DNA from: Anthopleura xanthogrammica
Taxonomy: Eukaryota; Cnidaria; Anthozoa; Actiniaria; Actiniidae
NCBI GenBank assembly: GCA_964019055.1
Contig: OZ025208.1
Span: 12,625,597 to 12,689,596, forward strand
Length of the DNA: 64,000 nucleotides
Reading direction: 5' to 3'
In this document: positions 24,031 to 36,076 of the stretch, piece by piece
Layout of the letters: each line of letters opens with the position of its first letter
How positions within the stretch are numbered: position 1 is the stretch's first letter
Translations under genes and position numbers: made by a program
The notes under the pieces: model-generated
The model's input: the letters and a program-made list of their open reading frames with translations, nothing else
Told to the model about the DNA's origin: nothing
The model's database searches: none

Positions 24031-24155
24031 TGCTTTAGTTGTAAAAAGAGATGAACAACGAGGAAGGAGCTTCAGACAGGCATCAGGAAAACCATCTTTT
24101 CTCGGCTCTAATTTAAATTAGAACAGCAAAAGAGGCTTCAGCCTCGAAAGCTAAC

Positions 24156-27100
24156 ATGGCTTCAACAACAGTCACTGTGTATCGGAATGGAGACCCAACG
24201 TATCCTGGAAAAAAACTGGTTGTAAACCGAAGACAGGTACGAACTATGGAGGCATTGTTGGATAAAGTCACCAAGGATGTGAAGCTTAGAAATGCGGCCA
24301 GAACCATAAAAACACCTACAGGACGACATACAATTACCAAGCTAGATAGTATAGAGCCAGGAGGTTGTTATGTAGCTGTTGGAGCAGAGAGTTTCAAGAG
24401 ACTACCGTAAGTAAAGACAAGTTTAAGTGTCGCTATGTACCCAACGTGTCCTTGTTTGGTCAACGAGTTGAGTTTTGTTTACCTTTCTACTCTTCGTTGA
24501 TTTTTAATTTAATTCTAATTATCTTCAATCCTACTGTTTAGGTACACTGAAATCAAGGTTCAAGCTAAGTTCACTCCAAAGAAAGATGTCGAGGTTAGAA
24601 AAACAACTTGATAACCAAATATTATAAGCTTAACTTTGATTTTTATGAGCATTATGATCTCAAGTATTATAATTATTTCAGTCTCTAATTTTTATAGACC
24701 TTTGCGCCTAAAAATCGTAGTCAATTGAGAATTGTACATAACGTTAAACGTTTATTTATCTGTTAAAATTGAAATAACTATCCTTTGGGGCGGTTATATA
24801 TCTAATTTCCTCATTTCTGAGCCGAGTTTAAAAAAGTTCAGCACTTCATTATAAAATGGTACATCAATAATTAACACACCTGACGTAATGTTCAATATCC
24901 TTGATTATAAAAGGTGGATTGTTCAAAAACAATATAACCATTTGATGAAGTACGCCATTAATTTCTTGTCATTAGAATACTCCCTTAAATTTAGGGGTCC
25001 TTAAATATGGGTCTTCTTTCTTTCTTCCTTCCCTCTTTCCTAACAGTTTTTCCTTATTTTCTTTTTTTCCTTCTCTTTTTTGTATCACCTTATCGACTTG
25101 CTAATAAAATTGCTAAAAATTCAAAAAAAGTTCTACATACACTCTGTCGTTGTAGTTATCAAATAAATATCCTGCTGCTGTCAATCAAATTTAAATATAG
25201 GGGCTACCAAGCAATCTTTTTATTCATTTTCATAGTCACACTTTCGATATTTTAATAACTATTATTTTTATCTGACAGATCACCCCGGTTAAACACAGTA
25301 GACTGCAGATTTCTGCTAGAGCAAGGAAAGTAGCAGATGCCGAGCCAAGTACACACAGGATCATATTGTATGTATCACACTAAACACACTAAACATTCAA
25401 TACTTTAGGATAATAGAATGTTTAGACTTGGGAGATATGATATAGCCAATTTCAGGGACACCATTAAAATTTAAAATTTTCAAGAAAAAATCAGTTCTAT
25501 TTTCTTTGTCTTTGGTTTCTGTATAGATTTTTTAATAATTTTTTTAAAGCCAATTCATTCCATAAACATATTTTTTTCAAAACTCCCCTCCCCTACATAA
25601 AGTATAATGGTCAATGCCTTCTCTAAAGTACATACACCTAATGATAATTACTATGGTAACAGACCACAAAAATAATGAAATAATTGGAATGTTCCAAATT
25701 CATTTTTCATTTCATATTTTGGCTGTTATGAACTCAGTAGACTATATGATAGTTACCATAGCAACAAAGAGAATATACCATTGTTTATACTTCTTGTAGA
25801 CTCATTTAATTGCATTAATTCCACCCTTGATGGAAGTGTTTGTGAGTCTTTCATGGTTACCATAGCAACTAGTGTTGTTTCCATTTTCTCTTGTTTAGAA
25901 TTTTCAAACCGCTATGCCGCCCATGCTCCCCCCTGCTCCTTGTTAATTATTAGTTGAATATTGCTAACTAGTGTTTTCCTACTGAAGCACTTTCTTTATT
26001 TTTAATCTCATCGCAAAAGGCCTCCTTTTATCACTTTTTTTATTGCTTAGAACTACATAAAGTCTCTATCTCCTCCACTTTATATCACGGTTTTTCTCTT
26101 CTTATTTTTAAAATGCATTTATCATTTGTTATTTTTAGTGTTTATCGCAATGGAGATGATCTGTATCCATCTACTAAGATGCTTCTTGACAAAAGAGCCC
26201 TGACCAGCATGGATCATGTAAGTCCAAAGGATAGCTAGATGCTGTGATGTCAAAGCAGGTCAATTTGGAGGACAAAACAAAAGAATTTCAATCTCCTGAT
26301 TAATAATGGTAATAGAACTGAGTTGAGTGCAATTTGGGCTGAAATCGCAAGAGTGATTACAAAATTGCACGACCGCACAGCGGGAGTGCAATTTGTTAAT
26401 CACGAGTGTGATTTCTGCCCAAAATTGCAAGACACTCAGTTCTATTACCTATTAATCATTTCCATTTTGAAACTTAATATATTAAAATACTCAACAGTTA
26501 ATGTAGCTTCAAAAGTGATTGTTTGACAAAATGATGCAATTAATGATTCAAAATAGTGCAATTAATGCTTAAATCGCACACTTTGTAGCCAATCAGATTG
26601 CAGGATTTGCTAATGATTTCAAAATGGATATGATTAATGGCTTAACTGCGTGATGCAGTTAAGCCATCAATGTATTCTGTCTTGACTATGTGACTGTGAC
26701 TGTGCGATGCAGTTCTAGTCAAAAACCCACAGATGACCCTTGCTCACCATAGAGTCTCAGTAGCACAGTAGTCAGAGCATCCAACTAGTATCCGGAGCAT
26801 CGTGGGTTCTAATCCCATCTGGGCTCAGATTTTTTCTGAGTCCCATAGTCGTCCGTGTTGATTTATTATATAATCTCCTGAGAATTGGAAACTTTTGTTT
26901 TGTCCTCCAAATTGACCTGCATTCTGAAGTGTTACAAGGGGTCTTAAATAAATATACACAGATTTAGAATTCTAAATATGACCTGGCCTCAACAACAATA
27001 ATAATAACAATAAATTATACATTTAACAAAAGAATCAAAAGGTTTTAAAATGTAATGGTTTTCTTTGCTTGGTTAGGTCTTGAAGGTTGTTACAAGCAAA

Positions 27101-30100
27101 GTTCATCTACAAAGTGGAGCAGTGTTCTGGTAAGCAAGGAATTTGTGTTATGTATATGTACAGGAATTTCCAGTAATTTGTGTATCCCAGAAAATAAGTT
27201 AATAATTATTTCTCGCTTACTTTCCTTCACATTTAAGCCTATTTTAAAAATAATTAGACAACATTGATAGATTATTTCGGACTAGCTCTTTCATTCCACT
27301 GTGATAAAGTCAATAATGACTGCAGCCATGTCCACTTATAAATTACGACAGAAACTAGCGAGAATTTTTCATGTGAGCTGTACAACCAACATGGCTGTCA
27401 TGATGCCACATGAAATTAACTAAGAATTGTAATTTTATAACAATGATAAATTAAAAATTATGAAGTGCTACTTACTCTGAAGGGAGTAATACTATACAAT
27501 GCATCATTAGTAGCTTATTGTTTGAGTGTGTTTCGCATATCAATGAGACAATTGAGTGCACATTGTCATAGCTTATTTCCATGATATGTCAGCATCGTTT
27601 TTGTTTCCAGTCTGTAATCGTATCTCATTTCAACTAGGTTGTTCACGATGGAAGGTAGGGAGATCAAAGAACCTTCAGAGCTTGAAAATAGCGGCCAGTA
27701 TGTTGCTGTTGGGCATGGAAAAAAGTGAGTACCTTTAGCTCAAACGTTTTTGTTTGTGTTTTTTTTTTTTTTTTTGCTTATTTTAATACTTTTAAGTATC
27801 ATAATATTTAAAATATCATAATAGCATATTAGATTTACTAAATGTGTGTATCTTTTTGAAAAAATTCTAGGTTTAAAAGGGTTGCATATAATGACCAAGG
27901 CAGTTCACTCACACCAAGAAGGTAATGAATATAAATCTTGTTACCCGTACTAAAAATGTTTTGCATGGTTCCTTGATTGCCTCCCAGTGAAAACCTTTTC
28001 CACAGGTAACCCAATCTATTCTAAGATTCATTAAAAAGGTTAAAAGAAGTCTTGTTTGGGCTTCCTGTGTCATGAAATGATTGTCAGTTGCCATTCAGTG
28101 AAAACATAGGGACTCAGACAATGATGAGACTCAACAAAATACATAGAAGTCTTGTTTGGGCCATTCGGTTAAAAATATTCCACAGGGAACCCATGCTACT
28201 ATAAGATTCACAACAACATGAAATCTCATTTGGACTTCCCATTAATTATCTATTCACAGCAAAGCTGCTAGTAAGAACCAGCACAAAGCACCACATGTCA
28301 ACACAGCAAAGCACAGTAGAAGTATGAGTAAGGTAAGCAGCATATCCCACATGTTGGCATGTAGAAAGGTTTATATGGAAAGGGAAATGGGAACTCTAAT
28401 TCATTGAAGTAAATAACTTAATGATCATCCTCCTCCTCCCCCTCCCTGACCCATTAGCAACTCATGCACAGCCTTCAGAGGATACTTATCATCATCTTGC
28501 ATCAAGTTAACTTGATTACCATATTTTATATTACAATACACAGACATGCTCAAGTCATGTCTGTCAAGTCACACCACAATAAAAGGGTGCATGTTTTACA
28601 TGATATTCTTAAAATAGAGTACAAGCATCATCTGGATCATTACTGTTAATGTGAATGAACGATTTTTGTTAACTACTAGAACTCACAATCAAGAGCAAAC
28701 AAGACACTGCATCGAAAATCATCAACAGGTGGCAGTAGTAGTAAGGTCAGTAGCTTTAGAAACCAATTAGGCAGAATTTGGGGGAGGTTTCAGTCATGCT
28801 TGCTAAGGCTTTTATAATGTATGACGGGGGGCAGGTGAAATTTTTAAACGACGGAAAAAAATTTGATTCCCCCTTGCAATCCCCCCCCCCCAAATAGTTA
28901 CATCCCCCAGGCAAGGCTAAAAAGTTATCTACTTCCCCCAACAAACCCCCCTTGATTCTGATAAAAAATAATTTTAAGACCCCCATTGTTAATGATAAAA
29001 GAATTTCAGATCTTCCCTTGATTTCACCTGCTCCCTCCCCCCTCTGTCATACATTATGAACGCAGCCTAACTTGCTCCATTTTTGCACTATCAACAGGCC
29101 AGCTCAGTTCTTTCTCCACGCGAGAGTCATCCACGCGAGAATTATCCTGGACAACAAGAACAACCAATAGAAGAAGAGGTACAGGAAAAGTACACCGGCA
29201 CACCACCGATTGAAGAACCGATTGAGGAAGAAACACAAGAAGAATACATCAGTCAACCACCGGTGAAAGAGAGCAGTCGGCCACCAACAGATGAGGTTTA
29301 TAAAGCAAGCGGTAAAGAACAAGTGCAGGCGAAAGAAGTACAAGACGATAAAGGTAATTAAAGTAAACAAGTCATTCAAATGTTTATATTACCATTTTTT
29401 ATCATTAGAATAAAAATTCTATCTACTTTTAACCTTCTTGATAGAAGCAAACTAATATCTATACTACTGCATCTTGCATAGAATGAGAAAGCCCTTTTAG
29501 TGCTGTCCTATTCTAATGATGGAAGCCATTTCAGTGTCATGCTAGTGAAAAACCATTTCAATGCTATGCTATGATAATGGGCCACCATTTTCTGGTGTTG
29601 CGCTTCGGGAAACCATTTCACTGCGCCATCCTAGAGAAAACCATTTCAATGCAATGCTATGACATTGGGCCACCATTTTCTGTTTTTGCAGGTGTTACGC
29701 TCTGGGAAACCATTTCACTGCGCCATGCTAGAGGAAACCATTTCAATGCTGTGGCATTCAATGCTAGTGGAGTTTCAATGAGAATCCATTTCATTGCTAT
29801 GCCATGACATAAGGAAACTTTTTTCAGTGTTACATATATCGCTACGCTTTAGTTTTGAGACAAGTTTGATTATTCATTTCGATTCTTTTCTTGCTAAAGA
29901 TGTGAAAGAAGACAAACCAATCGACCAGATGCCTGCAGAGGAAGTCGAAGAAGAAGACATCGAAGAAGTAAACGAGACAGAAAATAACAACGTCAATAAT
30001 GCTGTAAGTACATTTTTAGTTACCAGATGATTTATATATCTGAGTTCAATGAAGAGCTAAAAACAAACGCGCGCGTGCATGCTTTTGCTATATTTTGTAA

Positions 30101-30258
30101 TTTTTTTCGCATTAGGCATCGTTACTGTAATTAACATGTAATTAACTTTGGCACAAAATTCCCACGAAATTCACTGAAAATGTTTTCACTATTCCATTCG
30201 ATTTTCCTCTTCACAGGATGGGCAAAAAGAAGACGGAGAAAAACCCGAGGACAACTAA
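24156..30258 (+). CDS. DCDC2: Doublecortin-domain protein, DCDC2-like (complete, 12 exons)
   Basis: Exons 24156-24406, 24542-24593, 25279-25367, 26139-26217, 27077-27129, 27638-27724, 27871-27921, 28260-28332, 28680-28745, 29098-29353, 29900-30003 and 30217-30258 join in frame to 400 aa. Residues ~3-90 are the first doublecortin domain (VTVYRNGDPTYPGKKLVVN … GGCYVAVGAESFKRL). Residues ~131-210 are the second (VYRNGDDLYPSTKMLLDK … SGQYVAVGHGKKFKRV). DCX domains bind microtubules. Two N-terminal DCX domains followed by a low-complexity tail match DCDC2, a ciliary/axonemal microtubule protein in vertebrates (human ~476 aa). The linker 221-290 is basic and Ser-rich; the C-terminal ~110 residues are acidic (EEVEEEDIEEVNET). 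The ATG at 24156 opens directly into the domain, with an in-frame start context aacATGg. Assignment to DCDC2 rather than another two-domain DCX member rests on domain layout and length. Confidence 0.88.
25752..25765 (+). promoter_or_regulatory. RFX X-box match
   Basis: GTTACC-AT-AGCAAC fits the X-box consensus GTNRCC-N(0-3)-RGYAAC at every fixed position. RFX factors drive ciliary genes through this site. It lies in an intron, so function is inferred. Confidence 0.4.
25856..25869 (+). promoter_or_regulatory. RFX X-box match (second copy)
   Basis: This is the same 14-mer GTTACCATAGCAAC, 104 bp after the first. A degenerate reverse-strand version sits at 25648-25661 (attactatggtaac). Confidence 0.4.
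26231..26303 (-). repeat. SINE tail fragment, reversed
   Basis: caggtcaatttggaggacaa and following bases are the reverse complement of the tail of the SINE at 26752-26945. It lies in intron 4 of the DCDC2-like gene. Confidence 0.55.
26303..26640. mobile_element. ~340 bp nested-palindrome MITE, copy 1
   Basis: The first half is a hairpin: taatggtaatagaactgagt pairs with actcagttctattacctatta at 26436-26456. The remainder runs to ttcaaaatggatatgatta. The same unit in opposite orientation is at 49046-49392, where it interrupts a LINE fragment; that gives an outside estimate of its limits. Confidence 0.65.
26752..26945 (+). mobile_element. tRNA-derived SINE
   Basis: Positions 26752-26826 fold like a tRNA. 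The acceptor gagtctc pairs with gggctc at six of seven positions. The A-box-like tagcacagtagtcagagc is followed by a degenerate anticodon arm (loop ctagtat). The T arm gtggg-ttctaat-cccat has a complete stem including one G-T pair. The B box is gggttctaatccc. A body follows (ctcagattttttctgagtcc, itself a hairpin) and a tail, gtcctccaaattgacctgca to aaggggtct. The tail recurs at 8308, 26243, 56530 and 59127. No poly(A) is seen. Confidence 0.65.
28795..29070. mobile_element. C-rich MITE with inverted ends
   Basis: The left end ttttataatgtatgacgggg and the right end cctctgtcatacattatgaa are inverted copies. The inside is dominated by C tracts separated by AT segments. It lies in intron 9 of the DCDC2-like gene, ending ~28 bp before exon 10, and resembles the C-tract segments at 8430-8545 and 9285-9395. 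Confidence 0.55.
29520..29830. repeat. Tandem duplication in DCDC2-like intron 10
   Basis: The segments starting ccatttcaatgctatgctat (~29561) and ccatttcaatgcaatgctat (~29641) repeat gggccaccattttctg and aaaccatttcactgcgccat. The array holds about two and a half degenerate units of ~90-100 bp. Confidence 0.6.
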
Positions 30259-33200
30259 TAAATCCATTCGTACATCGTTCATCCAGATCACACACGCTGT
30301 GATAGCCGTCCCAACCAGTTGCTGTCGCTCTCGTTCTAACAACACACAGTTGTATATTTGATGTCATGAGGAGAGTAAAAATCAAGTTTCCCTGATAACA
30401 GCTGTTTTTCGGCTTTCTTTCGGTCTGTTTTTAGGTGCGCAATGAATGATCACGTGGTAATGGTCGCCATATTGGAGGACATGGTGAATATTCTATGCAC
30501 GTCTTGACACGACCTCTGAAGAAGACGAATCACTTCTAGATTTTTACTCCTTTTCTTTAACTCAGGATATCAGGTTGTCGCTAATAATCCAGGCTATTAT
30601 GACAAGCCTTGTCATTCCAAGTAGTTTGCGTTCTCGGATGCAATATAATTTTTAAAGAATATTTTATGGATCCTTTCCACTTGAGAGCATGCATTATTTC
30701 TGCCCTAGCACTATATCAGATTTTTTTTATTATGATGACTTTATTCGCTAGTGCCAACTATCATGTTGAAAAATGACCACATAATCCAACAATATGTCAC
30801 CTGTCAATCACAGCCCAGCAATACACAATCTTTGCTGATGTTACAAGCATGTTGATTTGTAATTTGTAATTTATAAGTCATTTTCATGTCTTGTCTTACC
30901 TGATACTCCCTAAAAAAAGTGATTCGAAATGCTAACCATGTAGGTTTACTTGAAGAAAATATTTTTTTAAGCTTTGAAGCTCCTTTATTACTTTTCCCGC
31001 TTATTTCCAAACCTGAAATAGAGCTTACTATACACTGTAATCCCGACCCCAGTGCATTCAAATCTCATTTTTCTAATTCAAAAAATATTAACATTTCCTT
31101 TCCATTTCATCTTCGCACTTCAGAACCCATTTTTTTAAATAATTCTTTACGTGTTCGTCACAAGAGTACCGAATTCCTTAATCTTTGTCACTAGCTATCT
31201 ACCTCCCTATAAATACACTAACACCATGCACCATACAAAGCAATGTAAATACAAGAACCGCAACATCAGTCACCTATATACATATATACTTCAAGCTAGT
31301 ATTTTATTATATATCCATTAGCACTCAGTAATTTTGTAAGTACACTATGGACTTATTAAACTATTATTAATCCACGCATTGCTATTTTAATTTTTAAGTA
31401 AATAATTTAAGTAATTTTAAATGCGCATGCTTAAAGTGTTAAATGTAGGTGAAATAGGTTATATTCACGATAGACGCCATGGTGGTTTTTATATTGTAAT
31501 GCAAGTATTAGGCATGCAGTCTTGCAAGTCTTCCAAGTGGCAAACATTGGGAAAACAGAGCATTTTTAAAAGATCGGCTACTCCTAGATATTTTGTCATA
31601 AATCGATTAAGGATAATTTTAAAAGCCATTCATTTTCTAAGCTAGTGCCCAATGCAGTCCAAATTCGAGTATTTCATTTATCAGAAAAATGTTAACACAT
31701 AATTACTGGGAAAAATTGAATTATATTAATAAAGCAGTTGAAATCTGCTGAATTGAAGTTGTTTCCCTCCTCCGAGTGACCACGTGATTATTTAATCTGC
31801 ATTACAATACCGAAACCATTATGGCGTCTGTCGTGAATACAGCCTTGTACCAAGAGCGAGACCGAGGAGCTCTGGGTACGAAACTTGTTGACAATAGAAA
31901 AAAAACCTTTGCGCATGCGTACCTTTCAGTATGTTTTTCAACACGTCAGGTTCAAAGAATTCGAGAGCATTTTACTGAGAAAATAAATGCCTTTTTTCTC
32001 GATCCGAATATACAAAAAAGTTTGTGACTACACTTTTGTAAGAACAACATGCTATATTAGCAAAGACAAAACGAAAGAATAAGCCTATCTGACTTTAAGT
32101 TTTGGCATATTCGTCAGTATTTTTACAGTGGTACGAAGACGTTGTGGAATAATTTGCATACAGACTTAGAACAGTAAAACCAGTTGTACTCACTGCGCAT
32201 GCTCAAACCGTTATTTGCTCGCCATTATATCCCACAGTGCAGTTGGTCAACCAATTTGGGCCGAATAAACCATTTTCGGGATGCGCGAGCGCTTTCAAAA
32301 ATATCGCAGGCGCAGACATGCAAAAAAAGCATTCTCGGGCAAGATCACGCGCACTATTGACGCTGCCCGAAAAATGACTCGAGATCATGTGTGCGCCTGC
32401 GCCAGCTAGGTTGATCGCCTTCCCGAATGTTAGCATTTTTCGAGCATTTTCCGAGTATACTATGTATACTTTTCTTGTTGATTGAAATATAGTTCCGCCA
32501 TGAGTTCGACTAGCGTTTACGATTAGTATAAAGAAGAAAGAACTCGTATTTCATAAATTCTCTCGGCAGAATAATGGGAAATGTTAATCAAAATAGGATG
32601 TCGAATCCTCAATTCTGATTGGTTGGCCTTGAGTTTGTTCTGAAGGTCAACTCAGCTGGAGTGCATGGATTGATAAAAACGCTTGTATTATCAAGCTTGG
32701 TCTCTTGCCCTTATTTTCTATATTCAGTATTTTTCTGGATATTTTTCATTAATTCTGTTTATGATGCGCCGAAGCCGATAGACTTCCTACTTGATACATT
32801 TGGTTATCATGATATTAAAAACACATCTAATATACTTAACGTTTTCCCCTCAAAGATATAGCGTTTTTCATCACAGAGAATATAGTCATAGCAAACAAAC
32901 ATTGCGGTTATTGATTTAAGTACAAATGAATTATTAGATTGGAACTTTAATAAACATTTAATTTCAACTTTGATTACATTTTAATAAGCCGAACGGACAA
33001 ACTATCAGTTGTATATTACAAGAGTAAGTAGTCTTCAGTTGTATATTAAAACAAACATACATCAATACCAACGTGTTGACGGCTTTTTTCTCTACGATAT
33101 ACTACTTGGGAGTTCTCGGAACTGAAGCCCTAAAGCGGCATGCAATGTAGAAAAGTGTTTGAGTGCTGTCTATATGCATGCCTTGTTCAGTTATATGGCA

Positions 33201-33427
33201 GCTACCGTAAAAAAGTGCTTTTTGATCCTAAAGAAAAAAAAGAAATCTCTCGAAGATTTCAAAAAACCTCCTCTACTTCCTCCTCATATTACATCGTTTT
33301 GTTTTGTTTTTATCTGTTTTTGTTCATTTTTTAACCTACAAGAGAAACGAGTCAGTGAAGTAGTGCTACCTGGTACTTAGAGCATTTTTAGCTTCGATAC
33401 AAAACGCTCTCTTTACTACGATTCTTT
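30259..33427. other. Intergenic region between DCDC2-like gene and GPCR cluster
   Basis: Nothing with gene-like coding structure is recognised. An AATAAA overlaps the DCDC2-like stop (30256-30261), probably too close to act. A GC-richer segment at ~32262-32440 has short inverted repeats (gcaggcgcagacatg against catgtgtgcgcctgc). From ~32912 onward the sequence matches 35537-36075 and is the 3' flank of the duplicated GPCR genes. Confidence 0.45.
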
Positions 33428-34345
33428 TTATCGACATTTGATAATTTTCTTATACTCTTTTCTAAACGCCGTGTTCATCACTCCATATATTACAGGGTTG
33501 ATAGCACTACTGCTTGCTGTTGCATACGTCACGATCATGTGAACTTCACGTGGCACACGCATATGGTTCGACACCAACACAACGATGATGACTGAAACCC
33601 ATGTTACGCAATATCCAATCAGCACTGCAAACATGGTCCACGTGACCTTGATCTCTTGGACACTCGTGCCCAGGCTGTTTGGGTTGGAGGCAGGAGCGAC
33701 GTTTCTCTTGTGTTCTTGTATTTTCTTGAATACTTTAAAATAGCAGTAAGCGATGATACTGAATGGAACTACTATACCAAGCACTAAAACTACGTTCATG
33801 ATTACTTTGACAATAAAGGTTTTTCGCGCAAGGGACAATCCACACCAGATTTTATGTGGTTCGAACTCCGCGTGTTGTATCAATTGTTCATTGATGTTTA
33901 AGGTGATCCAAGTAAAATTGATGATCCAAACCGCGCCAATAATTATCAATGATTTCTTCTTGCTAAACATTCTCTTGTACTTCTGAGGAATACACACGCA
34001 GACGAACCGATTGACAGCCATAACCGCCATGATTCCAACCGACACTTGTGATAGACCAAAGCTAACTATTGTCTGGAAACCACAAGCACCATTTCCAGGA
34101 ATGGAGTGACTCTCTACCGACCAAGCGATGGTCAGTGAAAGACTAGTGACTGGATACAAAATATCAGACACTGCTAGCGAGAGTACGAAGTAGTTAGTGA
34201 TGGTACGAAGACTGGGATTACGATAGATGGAGATTACTACCAGAAGATTTCCTCCAATGGCAATCAGTCCAATAAGGAGTAAAATACTTGTCTCTACAGC
34301 AATGGTAGCTGGACTGCGATTCCGAAACTCCACTAACCTTATCAT
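33428..34345 (-). CDS. Class A (rhodopsin-like) GPCR, copy 1
   Basis: From the ATG at 34345 this is a 305 aa receptor on one exon. Seven hydrophobic segments are clear. Class A marks include IGGN in TM1, SLAVSDIL in TM2, a Cys before TM3 and a Cys in loop 2 (HKIWCG), and NPVIY in TM7 followed by an amphipathic helix ending KCR. The DRY box reads NRF. In TM6 the CWxP site reads TWVS: Trp is kept but the Pro is Ser. An Asn-Arg-Ser glycosylation site precedes TM1. Upstream, a homologue of the first exon of copies 3 and 4 is present (ATG at 34459), but its splice donor is ATAAGT instead of GTAAGT, leaving a 24-codon upstream frame (34459-34385). An acceptor-like tract ends just before 34345. The ligand is unknown; it may be expressed or decaying. 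Confidence 0.8.
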   Translation of the reverse strand: MIRLVEFRNRSPATIAVETSILLLIGLIAIGGNLLVVISIYRNPSLRTITNYFVLSLAVSDILYPVTSLSLTIAWSVESHSIPGNGACGFQTIVSFGLSQVSVGIMAVMAVNRFVCVCIPQKYKRMFSKKKSLIIIGAVWIINFTWITLNINEQLIQHAEFEPHKIWCGLSLARKTFIVKVIMNVVLVLGIVVPFSIIAYCYFKVFKKIQEHKRNVAPASNPNSLGTSVQEIKVTWTMFAVLIGYCVTWVSVIIVVLVSNHMRVPREVHMIVTYATASSSAINPVIYGVMNTAFRKEYKKIIKCR

Positions 34346-36076
34346 CTTTGTTGAAAAAGAAGGTTTCAATGTTGAACTTGTTATTCACATATATATATCT
34401 ATAAATATGTCACACACAAAAATACTTATATCTTTGTCATACGATAGGTTTTGCCACATTTTGGATTCTTTTTATCCGACTTGAGAAAGCTGCAGTCGGG
34501 CAGAAGTTATCAGTATCCAATCTGTTCGTTCTTGATACTCCAGAGCATTCTGCTCCAACCAGATGGAAATCTTGACTTTTATAACCACAGTTGTTGAAAA
34601 CAAACCCGAAATTATTTTCTCATTACTTTAAATATTTTCTTTTTCCATCGTCGATTCTTTTGTTCACGAATAATTGGTTCTAGATTCAGTTATCACAGGC
34701 ACGTCAGGCGCTTCTTGGCAAATGATTACTGTGTGTGGAAAAATAAAAACCTTTCAACCTTTCAACCTTTAACTTCACAGGGTTCCGTACTTAAATTAGG
34801 CATTCTTTTCAATACCGTTACTTTGATTTAAGTATTTTCTTTTCCACCATTCACTCTTTTATTCACGAGTAATTGGTTCTGGATTCAGTTATTAGTTTTA
34901 CTGGCACGACAGACGGTTCTTTTAATTAGCAAATGATTACTTAAGGTACATGAGGGGACCTTCGCTACCGATGTTCACTAAAAACCTCATAGCGCATGCG
35001 CACAAACTACTCATCTCAGTAATGTCTATAAACTATAAAAGTATACAGCTATTAAAAAACATGGTTGAATACGGAATACTACCATACTAATAGTGCATTC
35101 CAAGACTAAAGGGCAGTGTTGTTCTCATTAAATTTGAAATAAAAAGTAAATATACTGCGAATTTCACTCTATATGAAGCTAGTATATTGTTTCGGATGGA
35201 ATGCACTAAGAATAAAATAAATAATAATTATTTATTTTTACACAATATGACCCAAAATGCATTTCGGTCTTGGAATGCACTATTCTCACTGCATAATTAA
35301 TTAGCACGGAGCTGTATAAATTAACTCCACACTGATATATACCTTATTGCACAACGTCGTTCGGAGCGTCGCGAGAAGCCGAGTTTTGTCCCACCCACCT
35401 CCCCTGGTGGCGGTGGTCTTCAGGTTCCTCTTCTCGCTGTTTACCTCATATCACAAGAGTCGCGGATCTAACCCATAACTTAACTTACTGCGACGTGATA
35501 ATAAGTATGCAGTGAAAATATATAACTATTGTTGTTATTGATTTAAGTACAAATGAATTATTAGATTCAGTTGGAACTTTAATAAACATTTAATTTCAAC
35601 TTTGATTACCTTTTAATAAGCCGAACGGACAAACTATCAGTTATATATTACAAGAGTAAGTAGTTTTCAGTTGTATATTAAAACAAACATACATCAATAC
35701 CAAAGTGACGGCTTTTTTCTCTACGATATACTACTTGGGAGTTCTCGGAACTGAAGCCCTAAAGCGGTACGCAATGTAGAAAAGTGTTTGAGTGCTGTCT
35801 ATATACATGCCTTGTTCAGTTCTATGGCAGCTACTGTAAAATAGTGCTTTTTGATCCTAAAGAAAAAAAAGAAATCTCTCGAAGATTTCAAAAACCCTCT
35901 ACTTCCTCCTCATATTACATCGTTTTTTTTTATGTTTTGTTTTCTTTTATCTTTGTTTATATTCCTTTTTTAACTAACGAGCGAAACGAATGTTCTCAGT
36001 AGTATTGCATCAGTTCTACCTGAGACTTAAGCATTTTTAGCTTCGATACAAAACGCTTTCGTTACTACGATTCTTT
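34346..36076. other. Spacer between GPCR copies 1 and 2
   Basis: It holds the 5' region of copy 1, including a degenerate duplicated module (34620-34945) with gtaattggttctggattcag-type sequence, and a short (CCTTTCAA)n run at ~34750. The 3' flank of copy 2 begins at ~35537 and parallels 32912-33427. Confidence 0.5.

Larger units (their letters stand above)
20302..24155. other. Intergenic region between CH gene and DCDC2-like gene
   Basis: It begins with the CH gene 3' UTR; a canonical AATAAA lies at 20721-20726. After that come three tandem copies of a tgacgtca-containing repeat (21060-21490), a reversed SINE fragment (21809-21844), and MITE family A copy 2 (22479-22665) with further gttgcgcgcaa-type palindromes to ~23060. 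The putative DCDC2-like promoter is at ~23980-24155. No additional gene is recognisable. Confidence 0.5.
25368..26138. other. Intron 3 of the DCDC2-like gene, with RFX X-box-like sites
   Basis: This 771 bp intron holds two identical GTTACCATAGCAAC sites and one degenerate reversed site between 25648 and 25869. The rest is AT-rich with no other recognisable element. Confidence 0.5.

Noticed and set aside
26752..26826. A functional tRNA gene (Thr-like loop)
   Set aside because: The anticodon stem is broken and a repeated SINE body follows, so it is a retroposon head.
31421..31645. 74-codon frame in the DCDC2-GPCR spacer
   Set aside because: No recognisable domain, no splice partners and low-complexity surroundings.
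31821..32027. 68-codon frame starting ATGGCGTCTG
   Set aside because: It has a good start context and looked promising, but no family match, splice donor or downstream exon could be recognised.
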